Below, piece by piece: positions 1 through 11,512 of a stretch of DNA of 64,000 nucleotides (positions within the stretch are counted from its first letter, which is position 1; every line of letters begins with the position of its first letter). Where the stretch lies: positions 30,572,123 to 30,636,122 of the forward strand of contig JAULJL010000003.1 of the NCBI GenBank assembly GCA_030761205.1. The letters run 5' to 3'. The position numbers and the translations under genes were made by a program. The stretch comes from Fremontodendron californicum (lineage: Eukaryota > Streptophyta > Magnoliopsida > Malvales > Malvaceae). The notes under the pieces were generated by a model. The model searched no databases. It saw only the letters and a list, made by a program, of their open reading frames with translations, and was not told the DNA's origin.

Positions 1-3000
1 TACCATTGGGAAAGAAACTTCACTAGATCCAACTACATACGATCGACCGGAGCCTATAGCACCTTCTTCGTAACCTCTCACACTGTTTGTTCCACCAATA
101 GCAAATGCTTCATGAGGAGAAAAATTACCCACCACATGCCCACCAGACAAACTAGCAATCAAAAACAAAGCAAGTCAGCAAATTATAACCAAAATCTCTT
201 CCCCTTCTCTCTCCTTCAATTTCTTTCTTGGGGAGAAATATTGAAGCTCAGGGTCAAACCAAGCAACAGTGGAAAAACTTTCGAAGTTTAGAAATCAAAT
301 TAAGAGTAATAGAGTTGTCATTATTAATTATCCTCCCAAATATACACCATAAGAATTATCATACATCCCTTGTATACAAAAAAGTACAAAATAAGCAAAA
401 TACCTTAAAAGAAGACGAGCAGGACCAATTTCAACACCTTTCCTCGCACGAGCATTCACTCTGTTGAAAAACAGCCACTCAGGCATGACAGGAAGTCCTT
501 GTTCCATGTTAAATGCAAACTGCAAAGGCAAAAGAAGTGAGGCCCGTCGATATAAGAAGTGATGGAAAAGCACAGGGTACAGATGCTAACCATGGATGAA
601 CCTTGGTCACCAGAACCAGTATAGACACTTTCAAATTTAGCCAGTAACATATCGTCATAAGGCTTACCACTACATTAAGAAGTCAATTAAAAGAAGGGGA
701 TTTAATAGAAGATTAGAAGCAAGAAAATTAAACCATTACTAACAACAGCAAATTAAAGCAGTAAAATCAATCTAATAGAAGCTATACAGCATCAGGCATC
801 AGAGATACATACCTTGCAGTAAGTGGGCTGCCATAGAAGTCTTTGATAATTGGATTTCCTTTTTCATCACAAGCACCAGCATGCTAGAATATTCAAATAT
901 TAAAAACCAATCATATAACTGAGACATAAGCCTTAATCCCCCCCCCAAAAAAAAAAAAAAAAAAATTCAGATTCAAAATGAAAATTAAATTTAAGGCGCT
1001 ACTTTTCACAAATTCCTTTGAAGAAACCTCAGAACAGATACCTAGCTAACAAATAAAAAGGATAATACCCAAATAAGCCCTCAAACTTTACTAAAAAATG
1101 GAAATAAGTCTTCGATTTTTTATTGCATGAAATTAAGGCTCTAAACTTGTACTTTATTGTAAGTAGAACCTTGATGGCATAAAATATCAAATTTTTTGTT
1201 AAAATCTTCTTAGTTGGATGATGTAGTTTATAGAAAATGTTTACTTAGATTTATTTGGATGAGCTGAACGACAAATATTCAAGGGAACGCTATTTTAAAA
1301 ATTATGGCAATTGGACTTTATTCATCCATTTTCAAGATTTAATGGGTATAACTACAATGAAATAAAAGTGCATAGCCTTAATTTCATGCAATAAAATTTG
1401 TGGGCTTGTTCCATTTTGAGTAAAGTTCAAGGGTTTATTTGGGTATTATTTCCCAAAAAGCTATGGAATGCAGTAACATGCTATACCTGAAAAATAAGAC
1501 CAGCTGTTCCGCTCCATTTTGGCTTGATTGGTCGGCTAAACTCTACACCAGCTGTTACACGGCCAATGCTTAGACTGCTATTGTCATGTTGGTTACCATG
1601 CACAAGTGTCCCAGGGGTTCTTGAATTCTAAAACAAACAAAACAGCTCAGATAATAATGAATCTTCCAATCATCCAAAAAGTAAAAGAAAAAGAAAAACC
1701 CACCTGGACAATTATTGTTCTAGATGTCCGCTTGTCATCTCCTTCAATCCATGGGTCTGTGTAGTTAATGCGGAATATAGAGTCAATTTGGCCCCTCTCT
1801 AAGGAAATATTAAGCTTTTGGTTTCTTCCAAACAAATTTCTATGAGAATATGCAAAGCTGCACATAAGAAATAACAGAGTATGAGACAAGATAAACAGCA
1901 TATCACATGTCATCACATAAATATAGCAGACTCTAAATTCTTCCACTTTTTGTCTCAATAACTATAGGGGGAATTAAGAAAAGCCGAAGGCTATAGTAGC
2001 ATAACAAGACCATATATGTGCAGTAGCATATAAGAAAGTTCGCACCCAAGAAACAGGAAGAGAATAAGAAGCCGGGATGAGGTGAAAAAAGAAAAAGAAA
2101 GAAAAAGCATATAAAATCCATCGTTACGAATATGATTTCTACTTTAGTACCAGAGTACCTGGTTCTGAAAAAGAAAAAGCATATAAAATCCATCATTACA
2201 AATATGATTTCTACTTTAGTACCAGAGTACCTGGTTCTGAAACATGCAACCCCAAGATAGCAACTTCTATTGTATCAATTACTATGCACATTATCAATTA
2301 ATGAGAATCATTACGAAATAAGAAACTACAGTCCACAAGATTGACAACCAAAGGAATTGACCACGTACTCTCACAACAATGCAAAGCCAATTTAATTCTC
2401 AAAATAATAGCATGCTCTGGAACAACAAAACCTAACTGTTGGTTGGCTTTTTCACTCAAATTTATTCCAGAAAACAATCCTGCTTGCAGTATGAAGAAGT
2501 AATAACAAAAATTGCACATGTCAGATATGGGTAATGGAATAAATTAACCAATGTGAATTACATCCCATTCAAAAATTGAATGCGCTCACCAAAGCATGAA
2601 AAGAAATTCACTGAGATGAAACTTATCATTCATTTGCACAAATCACAATGAGCCCCACATGAAGATAAATGGAAAAACTGAACCAGCCAGAAAAAGCAAT
2701 ATGCAATGTTACCTTCCAATAAGTCCCGATAAAGGGCCACTTGTAATCCTACAAAATTAAATATCACTTAAATATTCTTTCAGATATATCAGAGATAAAT
2801 AAGTATGAACAAGGGTAAATATATTAGGTGAGGACATAAGCTAGAACAGGTAGTATTGCAATTTAAACTAGCATAACTTACCCACTTGATATTCCACCAC
2901 CAGCAGAAAAACCACCACTTGGACGTTCAACAACATTCATTATCAAATCAATCTTACCAGCATCTACAATGTTGCACAATCAAAACGATAATATACACAT

Positions 3001-6000
3001 AAATACATAGAAAATCTCTCAAAATATTAACATGAAAGCACCTTTACTTGAAAAGTATTACAAGCAAAAAGTAGCATATCATGTAATGCTTTATGAATCA
3101 ATAAACGTCAAATCCTGTAAAGGAAAACAAATTCAAATGTGTTCCACTGATATCGACAAAAGCTTGGTGGAATTTTCATGTGCACAACCTTAGTACTAAG
3201 AACCATACAGAGAACCAAAGAAAAATTAAAGAAATACTGCTATCTCCTAAAAGCTGGATGTCAAATAACTCCCACAGAGCACCACTAAAATCAGTCTTCA
3301 TGGAAACTGAAAAGAAAAAAGGAAAACAATTTCCTACTGTCAAACCATTGAAAAATTTTGTCTTCCAATTTTTATATATCTTTAACTCTTTATTGCAATA
3401 ACCATCCACCAACCAACGCCAATATTCAACAGCAATCGCATCTTGAAAGCATTGGAAATTTCTTAGGATGATAGATGTATATTCAACAACATACAAGAAA
3501 CCTTTGAACAAACTAAAAGAGTATAGGACTATTTCAGACAAATGAATATGGTGGCCAAATTCTAAAGCTTACACTGAAGGACTCTCCATGTTAATGTGTT
3601 CCAAGTCTATTTTCAAATCACTAAGAAAGCTTTCCATCAATTACAATGGGAATGAACACACAGCATATCAAAATTTAAGTTGCTATTACTAGTATTTACT
3701 ATGAAATCATTGCAGTTATGTTAGTCCATAACAATAATCCACAATAAAATTCAGTACACATTCTCGTTATTGCATAATATTTACTATGGCATCATTACAA
3801 TTAATGTTAGTCCACGATAATAATCCCGAATAAAATTCAGTAAACATTCTTGTTTTCGCAGTATTATGTGTCTGGAAATTCAGCCTTAAATCAGGTAAGG
3901 TCCTCAGCATGAAACATTTGACTAAAAACTCAGGAGATTGAACATTAAATACATTTTTCAGGAATTAGTTGCCAACCAGCTAAGCATACCTCAGAATACA
4001 ATATGCAATATTTGTGCATGCAAGTGTCTTTAAAAGAAATATTCACTCACCTCCAGCTGGTTGAGGAATAATACTTACGTCTGCCATGAGACCCATAGTT
4101 GAAACAGTATCCACATCTCTTTTTCCTTGAAGCATACTATACACCTACAGGAGGGTAATTCAAATGAAGCAACCCAAGCTAGTCAGGACAGATTGTGCTT
4201 TCCACAGGCATGCTTCTTGGATTAGAATAGACAATTCTTTATGACTTATCATCAATTAAATGCACGGTTATGCACAAAAAGCTAGATCTAGGGTCATACC
4301 TGCCCCTTCTTGGTTGTCAATTGCCTAAGTATTGTTTCAGGCTTTGTCTTCCCTTTAGTTGGTTCACCACTGAGAAAATAATGAAGCATTTCTGGTCATA
4401 CATCCTAACACTAAAAAATTCAATAGTTTGATATGCATGTTTGTGAGTGCGCCTATTTAAGTAAATGTACACCCGTGTGTGCAAAGCAAACTGAAGGAAG
4501 GTTCTTACATCTTTCGATCAAGGAAACGTATGGATATATTATTGACCTCTGCTTCTGCAACTTGTAACCTTATAATACCTCCAGAAAAAATATCAACTCC
4601 AGAAACCTACAAGGTCAAAGAACAGTTCATGCAACATGATTGTATTCAAAGATCAATAAAGAGAACACTTACATCTCCAAACTAAGAATCATGTAAGGCA
4701 AAAGCACTAACCAAGCCAAAAAGACCACGCTCCATGTACCATCCATTGATGGAATTAATTACTTCATCTAAACGCTTGAGATTTACCACTTTTCCTGCAC
4801 AGCTTGACACCAAAAGTGAAAATAATGAAGGCCTCCTATGACCACAATTAAAAAGCACCTAATCAAGCAAATAATCTAAAATGTATATACATCCATACTT
4901 AAGAATGCAAAAGGAAAACTTACCATGTCCATAACGGAAAGCGTCTTCGAGAAACTTTGATGGAAGAACATTGGCTCCTTCACAGATCAATCCATGGAAC
5001 TCCTGGTTTGGTTCTACCTTATGCCACAAGAACCCAATTTCAATTAAATCAAAATTATGTTTCTATATATGCCAAAGATATAGGCTTATAGAACCCAAAA
5101 CAGGAACAATATGCTCAACTAACAATAAAGAAACTATGAACATGTGAAACATTGAAAGGCCAGCCAAAATCAGCATTATTCCTTCTGCCCACTTTATATG
5201 GCTACTTCGTTCTATGAAATTTTCCTAGCAACACTCTATGAAGTAACCACGTTCTCTGCTTTTCTGGAAACAGATGCGAACAAAAGCAGAAGGAAGGAGA
5301 CACAAAGGGGCAATTCACCTCCAATCCCCCTGAATTCTTTTAATAAAAGAGAGTACACTAGTGCCAAAGAGATCACCTCCCCAAGCCCCCAACTCCACCC
5401 TGACCATAAAAAGACGTGTGTATGCATGTATACTGAAATAGCAGCAACTGTTCTGCGGTAGCAGCAGCCTCCATGTCGGCAATAGGCTGCTATTCTCTGA
5501 GAATTTGAATCACACTTAGTGGCATGTAACAGCCACAAGAAACATAGTAACAGTCTGTAACAGTCATAGTGGCCTGGGCACACAGATGTTTTCCATTTCC
5601 CATTACAAGTTTTTTCCCCTTTTTCTACTTCAAGAAAAATTCTTCTCAACAGCACAATACCCCAAACAAACAATCCCAAATCTAAAATTAGTCAAGAAAT
5701 TCCTTGAAAAGGGAAAATCAAGCATCAAGCAAAAGAACAAGAACAAGAACAAGGCAATTTCAGCATTTTCGAACCAAAGCAATAAAAATTTCTCATAATT
5801 TTAAACATAATCTTTTACAGGAATCTATGTAATACATACAAGATAGTTTACTGGAAACCTTTTGTGCTTCAATGGCCACCTATTTCTGTGATGGAAGTGG
5901 AGATTGCATTATACAGATTAAGGAAGGCGGGATTCTAATCTGCTAAGGTGCTTGTTCAAGGAAGAAGATGAAGATGTATCTGCTGCTTTGACAGCATTTG

Positions 6001-7047
6001 GTACTAAGGCTGATTGAATGGAACTGCCATTAGAGACTGATGTAAATGACAAGAGTAAGTGGGTAGAGAGGTGAGAGTGTCTCTTATTAGGTACCACACA
6101 GTTATATGTTATGTTACATGGACTCGGGTTCGGGTATCTGACACGGGTATGTATTTAAGGTTCAGACTCGTCATGTGCTCAAAATTTTGGACACGCGGAT
6201 TCGTTTAAGAAGTGTCCAAAAATAAGATTCAAATACGGGGATACGTTATTTAAAACTGTCATAAATATATATTAATATAAAACCTTACAACTTTTGATAT
6301 TGGATTTTATAGGAATATTCAAGAGCACAATATATAAAAGGCTTAAAACCACTTTTGTCTTCTTGGGCCAGACTAAGATTTTTTTTCTTTTTTTTTTTTT
6401 CCTCTCTTTTTCTTCTTTTTTCCTTCTTTCTTTTCTTCTTCTCCCGTCCCTTAACACACCGTTCCATACATATCTATATATTAAAACTTTTTTCCTCACT
6501 TCTCTTCTTTCTCCCCTTATCTCCCTCTCTTCGCTTTAAACTCTCTCTCTACAAATTCAACTTACAGAACCCAACATCAAACCCAGATTCCGGCGTTGAT
6601 CCGCCATGCCTGCCGCCGATCACATCGTCCATCGCCTTTGACCAGCGTCGAATTTTCAGCAAATTTCACTCACAGATACTCCTTTGTCTCCTATTTCCGT
6701 TTATCCAACTGGATTTTTGAAAGGAAAAAAAAAAAACCCTTCAAAAAGCCTAGATCTAGAATCAAAAACCGCGACAACAACCCCCAAAAACACTCGTTTT
6801 GCTGCTTAAACAACTTGATTTTTTAATATGTTCTTCCTCCTTACTTGCTCTTCCTCCTCACCGCTTTTGAAACCCCAAAACATCCCTCGCCACCGTGAGC
6901 CACCACTGCCGACGTCATTTGCTGCCACGTCGAAATACACAGCAACGAGTCTGACATATTTTGTGTCGATACCTGTGTCATGTCGTGTCAACATGGGTAT
7001 GGCACCCTAAAGTGCCGAGTCCATGTAACATAGGTTATATGTTCTTA

Positions 7048-7082
<35 letters not shown>

Positions 7083-9238
7083 GTACAAAAAAGGCCGCAG
7101 TGTAGTCATAGGAGAAAGGGGTTACAGATACTGGGAGGAAAACAACATAACTGAAAATTAAAATGTCAAGACCAAGGGGAGGGCAGAGATTTAGGGTGTG
7201 TAAAATAAATTAAGTGGGAAGGATAAGTGAAATTTTGGGAGGAAAAAAAGGTTAATCGGAGAGAGTTCTGAATTATGTTTAAAATTTATCAGAAGGGAGG
7301 GAGTTAAGAAAACCTAGAGCTATGAATTGTATATTTTAGTTAACACATTTTTACTTGATTTAATTTTAAAAATATTGCTATATATTTCATATACTAGCTC
7401 TTGTTCAGCATGCAATTCACAGGTGAATATCATAATTTTTAATTATTTTAATTAAAATAAAAATACTATTAATTATGCCTTTTTATATTTTTTACTGAAA
7501 TTTTCTAATTTATTATTTTTTGCCCAATTTGTTGCTTCATTAAGTTATTTATATATTTTTTGCAAAGTTTATTTACTAGCATTGACAATAACCCCGCAAC
7601 TAGCGCTATTACATCCATGATAACCCCAACAGCATAAAAAGTACTCAATTATGACTGCAAATTGAAACGCTTATAGATAAATGTATATATTACATACATA
7701 TATTATATGTATGCACATACAAATATATGCATATAATTTTTAAATGTATATGAAGACATGAAGTTATTCTGAAAGTGTGATTAAAGTTTTATAAAAAATA
7801 ATAATAGAACACAATGTGTATTTTAGCCAAAATGTATGAGGCAGCCAATCAAGCTACATTTGGATCACGGAAAACAACTTCCTAAAGGAAAATGTTTGTC
7901 CATGAAAAGAAAACATTTTCTACTATTGGCATCTAATTGCTTGTCTTAATCACCACAAAAGTACCATCTCAATCCTATCCACAACCACAACACAATTACC
8001 AGCACAGAAAATCAAATTCTTTTTTTAATATATCTTGTCATACTTTTCATTTTCCAAAATCAACCATCACTCTTTGACACCCTCCCTTTCACAGTTTCCT
8101 CTCTTTGACTCATAAAATAAGTGATCATAAAGGAGCAATAGTGGCTGGCTAACAAACCCGAAAAAGGGAGTCAAGTTCATTCGTTGTCAACGTCACCAAC
8201 CAAGATTAAAATTAAAACTAAAAACAATTTACAAACAATTTCTATGATTTAAAAGTAAATAACGTTGTTTCAAGACCTTGACAAAATTCTGTTTCCAATG
8301 CCAATTTCTTGGTTCAAATGGAATGGTCTTTATTGCAATTACCTAAAATCTAGCAACTCAACTCTATATCACCGGAATTAATCCACCTATTCTCAATTTT
8401 ATATCCTAAGATTCTTCCAAACAAGAAGCATTATGTACAAACAAAATTCCCAAAATCTGTACAACCATCTAACTTACTGGGAAAAGAATAGAAACATTAT
8501 AAAACTCTAATTAAAAATAATTAGCTTCAGATAACATACTTGAAACACCAATTGGATACCGTCCCGCGTGTCGACAGCCATGGGCATACACGAGGAGAAG
8601 TAGCCGCTATCAATGACCCGGTGCACGTCCTCCTGGACCTCCCGGACCGTCAATGCTGAGTTGGCTCGGCAAGCTTTCAATGCGGTAACGGCTTCCATTT
8701 CAAGGTCTTTCCTCTCCAACTCCTCTCCATCTTTGTTCCTTATCAGAACCTCGCTTATCAGGACCCTCTCCTCGTCGTATCGACCTGCCGTAGCCGACTG
8801 TCCCTTCTGTGGCACCTCCAACCCGGACTGAGTCGACTCAGTCGAGCCCGTTTGAGTCAGCGACAACGAGGCGGAACATAGCGGAGGCGATTTAGCAATG
8901 TTGTGCTTCTGAGTCGTAAGAGACAACGTTGCAGAGCATAATAGAGGAGGGCTTCTAACAAGCGAGCGGATTCCTAACTCGGAATGAGTTGACTCAGTTG
9001 ATCGAGTCATGTGGTTTTTTACATAATTGGTGCGATTCCTGAGCGAGTCAATGAGTTGGAAGGCCGAGTGACGAGTTCTGGCAAGGTGAGAGGCTAGGGT
9101 TTGTGAGAGGGAAGGTTTGGAAGAAGGGAGAGGGATTTGGATAGAAGAGGAGCTGAATGAAACGCCGTCGTTTTGGTGCATTACGGATGCAAAAAAAGCT
9201 GGAGATTGAGATTGAAATGAGAATGAGTTTGAGTGCAA
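1..9238 (-). CDS. OEP80: Outer envelope protein OEP80 / Toc75-V (Omp85 family), 14 exons visible, 3' end outside window
   Basis: Exons with GT-AG junctions and consistent phase: 9238-8540, 5017-4924, 4794-4712, 4606-4509, 4369-4300, 4144-4051, 2963-2882, 2748-2713, 1857-1704, 1627-1487, 883-813, 669-591, 519-404 and 151-1. They sum to 1968 nt (656 codons). The family is about 730 residues, so roughly 75 C-terminal residues lie off the left edge. The protein is a beta-barrel of the plastid outer envelope needed for outer-membrane protein biogenesis. The N-terminal 150 residues are Ser-rich and variable. Two POTRA-like segments follow (from DEERVLISEVL, about residue 155), then the barrel (GGFSAGGGISSGITSGPLSG, FAYSHRNLFGRNQKLNISLE, NYTDPWIEGDD). 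The Omp85 signature SVRGYEEGAIGSGRSYVVG is in the last exon. The first Met (9238) is in frame, but Met20 (9181) aligns with the start I recall for the Arabidopsis protein, so initiation may be internal. No frameshift or in-frame stop is seen. Confidence 0.95.
1061..1454. mobile_element. MITE-like element in OEP80 intron 10
   Basis: The ends are inverted repeats of roughly 100-120 bp. The left end reads ATAATACCCAAATAAGCCCT and the complement of the right end reads ATAATACCCAAATAAACCCT, with further matching inward (ATTGCATGAAATTAAGGCT on both arms). A 6-bp direct repeat AAAAAG (1055-1060 and 1455-1460) is a candidate target duplication. There is no coding capacity. This fits a non-autonomous DNA transposon; the superfamily is uncertain. 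Confidence 0.7.
2101..2244. repeat. 72-bp tandem duplication in OEP80 intron 8
   Basis: GAAAAAGCATATAAAATCCA recurs at 2101 and 2173 with the whole 72-bp unit repeated (a few substitutions). It lies between exons 8 and 9 and does not touch splice sites. Confidence 0.85.
3694..3866. repeat. 85-bp diverged tandem duplication in OEP80 intron 6
   Basis: Two adjacent copies start at 3694 and 3779 (ATTTACTATG then ATCATT, GTTAGTCCA, ATAAAATTCAGTA in each) with several substitutions and small indels. Confidence 0.75.
5925..6045 (-). other. Possible short gene fragment inside intron 1
   Basis: On the minus strand one frame reads through about 37 codons (NGSSIQSALVPNAVKAADTS, then SSSSLNKHLSRLESRLP) before a stop. 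Its composition looks protein-like: Ser/Ala-rich then basic, reminiscent of an organelle transit peptide. It is less AT-rich than the surrounding intron. No family is recognised. It could be a relic exon, an alternative transcript part or chance. Confidence 0.25.
6111..7033. mobile_element. Non-autonomous Mutator-like element carrying promoter/5'UTR-like DNA (Pack-MULE candidate)
   Basis: Terminal inverted repeats ATGTTACATGGACTCGG (left at 6111; complement at the right end, finishing by 7031) lie inside a perfect 10-bp direct repeat GTTATATGTT (6101-6110 and 7034-7043). That length is typical of Mutator-like insertion. Subterminal parts share GACACGGGTATG-like motifs. The interior (about 6370-6950) is unlike the ends: a pyrimidine-rich TTTCTT/CTCTC tract, then GC-richer sequence with CGGCGTTGATCCGCCATGCC and GCCACGTCG. 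This resembles a captured plant promoter and 5' leader. Open frames through it are low-complexity and I do not call a protein. It sits in OEP80 intron 1. Confidence 0.75.
7051..7079. repeat. (TA)n microsatellite
   Basis: About 14 uninterrupted TA dinucleotides a few bases to the right of the Mutator-like element's target duplication. Confidence 0.95.
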
Positions 9239-9444
9239 AATACTATCGAAAGAAGGAAGATGGGTATATCGGAAATATTTTTTGGGGTTGAAATTTGAGG
9301 GGTGATGCCGTTTTAGAAGGGAAAACGAAGAACATAAACCCTAATAACCCAACTCTTATTGGGGCAAATGGGGTTTATTAGTTTATGGATTGGATTATAC
9401 ATGTAAACTGATATTTTAGAGGGAAATGTAAACATAAATAATTG
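9239..9444 (-). promoter_or_regulatory. OEP80 5' leader and proximal promoter with a telo-box
   Basis: Only about 206 bp separate the OEP80 start codon from the left end of a transposon at 9445. On the plus strand AAACCCTAA occurs at 9336-9344. This is the telo-box, common near transcription starts of plant organelle- and translation-related genes. No clear TATA box is seen. The transcription start is probably in this interval. Confidence 0.55.
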
Positions 9445-10960
9445 GGTTTTTTTATTTTAATATAGTTGAATTTTTTTATTTATCGAAATATCGTTATTTT
9501 TAAATTATTTTTTTAAATTTATTTTTTTAAATCAGTTGAGAATCGTCATGATCTATGACGATTTTTCAATTGATATTTAAAAATAAAAAAAAATTATCAA
9601 TTAAAAAATCGTCATAACCCATGACTTTCAACTCATATTTTAAAAAAATATATTTGGGAAATCGTCACCAGAGCGATTTCCAAACAACATTTTTTCATTT
9701 CAAAATGAAGAAATGTTGTCTCAACTTTTTTTTTAATAATAAAATTTAAATAACATTTATATAATTTATAATTTTAAAGAATAAAAATATAATAAAGATA
9801 TAATATTTAAATAACAAAATTAAAAAATAATAATAATTTACAAAAAATTTAAAAATTATATTTGTAATGTCAATCATATTTTTTCAACTTGTATTCGCAA
9901 TAGATGGACTTTCGGGAGAAAGGCCAACCAAAGCGTTGTAGATTGTGTAGGAATGAAGGTCATAGCTAGACCTATCCACTGGTCGGGTAGCCCGCCCGGT
10001 CCTGTAAGCCCGGATCATATTGGTCGAGCTTGGACAAGTGTGTTTTGTAATTCGGGCCAATCGGCCTAGCCCGAATTATTATTTATTAAATAAAAAATAT
10101 TTTTTATTTAACTTTAATTATAAAATATATATATATAAATATAAATTGTATTTTTAATATTTATATAAAAATTTATATAATTTTGTAAATTTTGTAAATT
10201 GTTAATATTTAAATTTTACAATTTATTAATTTTTTATTTTTTAAAATTATAAATTATAAATTATATAATTTTTATTTTCGAGCTTGGACAAGGGAAATAA
10301 AAAAAATTTGGGTCTCAACCCATCCCGACCTATGGACACCTCTGGTCATAGCCGTCGAAAATGTCCTTATCAATCTGATACATAGGGATAGATCCGGGCT
10401 TACCGGGCCAGGCGGGCTATCTGGCCCTTGGATTGGTCTAGCTATAACCTTCATTCCTGCATAATCCACAACGCTTTGGTTGGCCTTTCTTTCAGAAGTC
10501 TATTTATTACGAATACAAGTTGAAAAAATATGATTGACATTACAAATATAATTTTTAAAATTTTTTTAACTATTATTATTTTTTAATTTTGTTATTTAAA
10601 TATTATATTTTATTATATTTTTATTTTTAAAATTATAAATTATTTAAATTTTATTATTTAAAAAAAAAGTTGGGAACATTTCTGCATTTTGAAAATAAAG
10701 AAATGTTGTTGGGAAATCGCCACCTTTCCCAACTAATTTTTTTTTTTATAAATATGAGTTGGGAAATCATCATGAGTTATGACGATTTTTCAACTGGTAT
10801 TTTAAAAAAATTAAAATTTTCAGTTGAAAAATCGTCATGGGTCATGGCGATTTTCCAAATGATTTAAAAAAAAAAAAAAAGCAAATTTTGGTACTTAAAA
10901 AAAAAGTAACGGTATTTTGAGAATTAATTTTTTTTTTTGCTATATTAAGATAAAAAGACC
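9445..10960. mobile_element. Fold-back Mutator-like element with 570-bp inverted arms
   Basis: A 10-bp direct repeat TAAATAATTG (9435-9444 and 10961-10970) encloses the element. The left arm 9445-10016 and right arm 10391-10960 are inverted copies by eye: GGTTTTTTTATTTTAATATA left, GGTCTTTTTATCTTAATATA as complement of the right. Each arm holds three TCGTCAT...ATGACGA palindromic motifs and a fragment encoding the transposase zinc knuckle (GGAGAAAGGCCAACCAAAGC at 9915-9940 plus strand; its complement near 10470-10490). The same fragment occurs in the larger Mutator-like element at 20100-20180. The element has no intact ORF and sits in the OEP80 promoter region. Confidence 0.85.
9967..10343. 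mobile_element. Small element inserted in the zinc-knuckle fragment of the fold-back element
   Basis: A 9-bp direct repeat GGTCATAGC (9958-9966 and 10344-10352) brackets 377 bp. Its ends are imperfect inverted repeats: TAGACCTATCCACTGGTCGG left, AGAGGTGTCCATAGGTCGG as complement of the right. Interior GGGCC/CCGG clusters flank an AT-rich core. This looks like a MITE with Mutator-type target size. Part of it is duplicated in the right arm (10391-10443), so it predates formation of the palindrome. Confidence 0.65.
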
Positions 10961-10970
10961 TAAATAATTG

Positions 10971-11334
10971 TAGGATTTTCCGGGTTTTTTTATTTTTTTG
11001 AATTAAGGTGAAACCTGTAATTATACTATAAGTTCATATTAAATTTTATCCTTATATATTATACTTTTAATTTTGTTAATTTTTAAATAAAATAAAAAAA
11101 ATTGTCACTTGTATGAAATAATTCTATTTTTTATTCACAAATCGAAAAAATTAAAAGTATAATAATAAAATTAAAGAAAAATGATAAATATTAAATTATA
11201 AAATAATGACAAATTTAATCTTAATTATTTTTTTATCAAAAAAAGAATTCCAACCGATTCAAAGAGCATAAATATCTATCAACCAAATATTTGAGTGCAT
11301 GTTTTTTTTTCATATTAAATAAAGAAGTAATAGT
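10971..11334. other. AT-rich spacer between two Mutator-like elements
   Basis: No ORF, repeat or recognisable motif. It is probably ancestral intergenic DNA. Confidence 0.6.
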
Positions 11335-11436
11335 TTTACATTACGGCAAATTTATTAGGATATTGCTTTTTTTTAATTTTTAAATTACCAATATTTTCAA
11401 ATTATATATCAAAATGCGCTTGTTTCGGGGAACACT

Positions 11437-11467
11437 GGGAAGTCGCCATATGATATGACGACTTCCC
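11437..11467. repeat. Subterminal palindrome of the MULE, left end
   Basis: GGGAAGTCGCCATATGATAT followed by GACGACTTCCC: a near-perfect 31-bp palindrome. Five related copies occur near 16320-16350, 16380-16412, 20451-20487, 20526-20556 and 20590-20622, three per element end. They are candidate transposase-binding or hairpin sites. Confidence 0.85.
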
Positions 11468-11512
11468 AATGTAAATTTTTTTATTTTTAAAAAAAATAAG
11501 TACAAAAATCGT

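Larger units (their letters stand above)
5018..8539 (-). other. OEP80 intron 1 (3.5 kb)
   Basis: Donor GTATGT follows exon 1 (CAA end, 8540) and the acceptor AG precedes GTAGAACC at 5017. It is by far the longest intron and is AT-rich. It contains a Mutator-like element (6111-7033), a TA microsatellite (7051-7079) and a possible gene fragment (about 5925-6045). I see no coding exon of OEP80 inside it, and the reading frame is continuous across it (FQ then VEPNQEFHG). Nothing else is recognisable in 7080-8539. Confidence 0.85.

Noticed and set aside
6272..6539. Lys/Arg- or Phe/Ser-rich ORFs around the pyrimidine tract
   Set aside because: Low-complexity translation of a TTTCTT/CTTCTT tract in the Pack-MULE interior.
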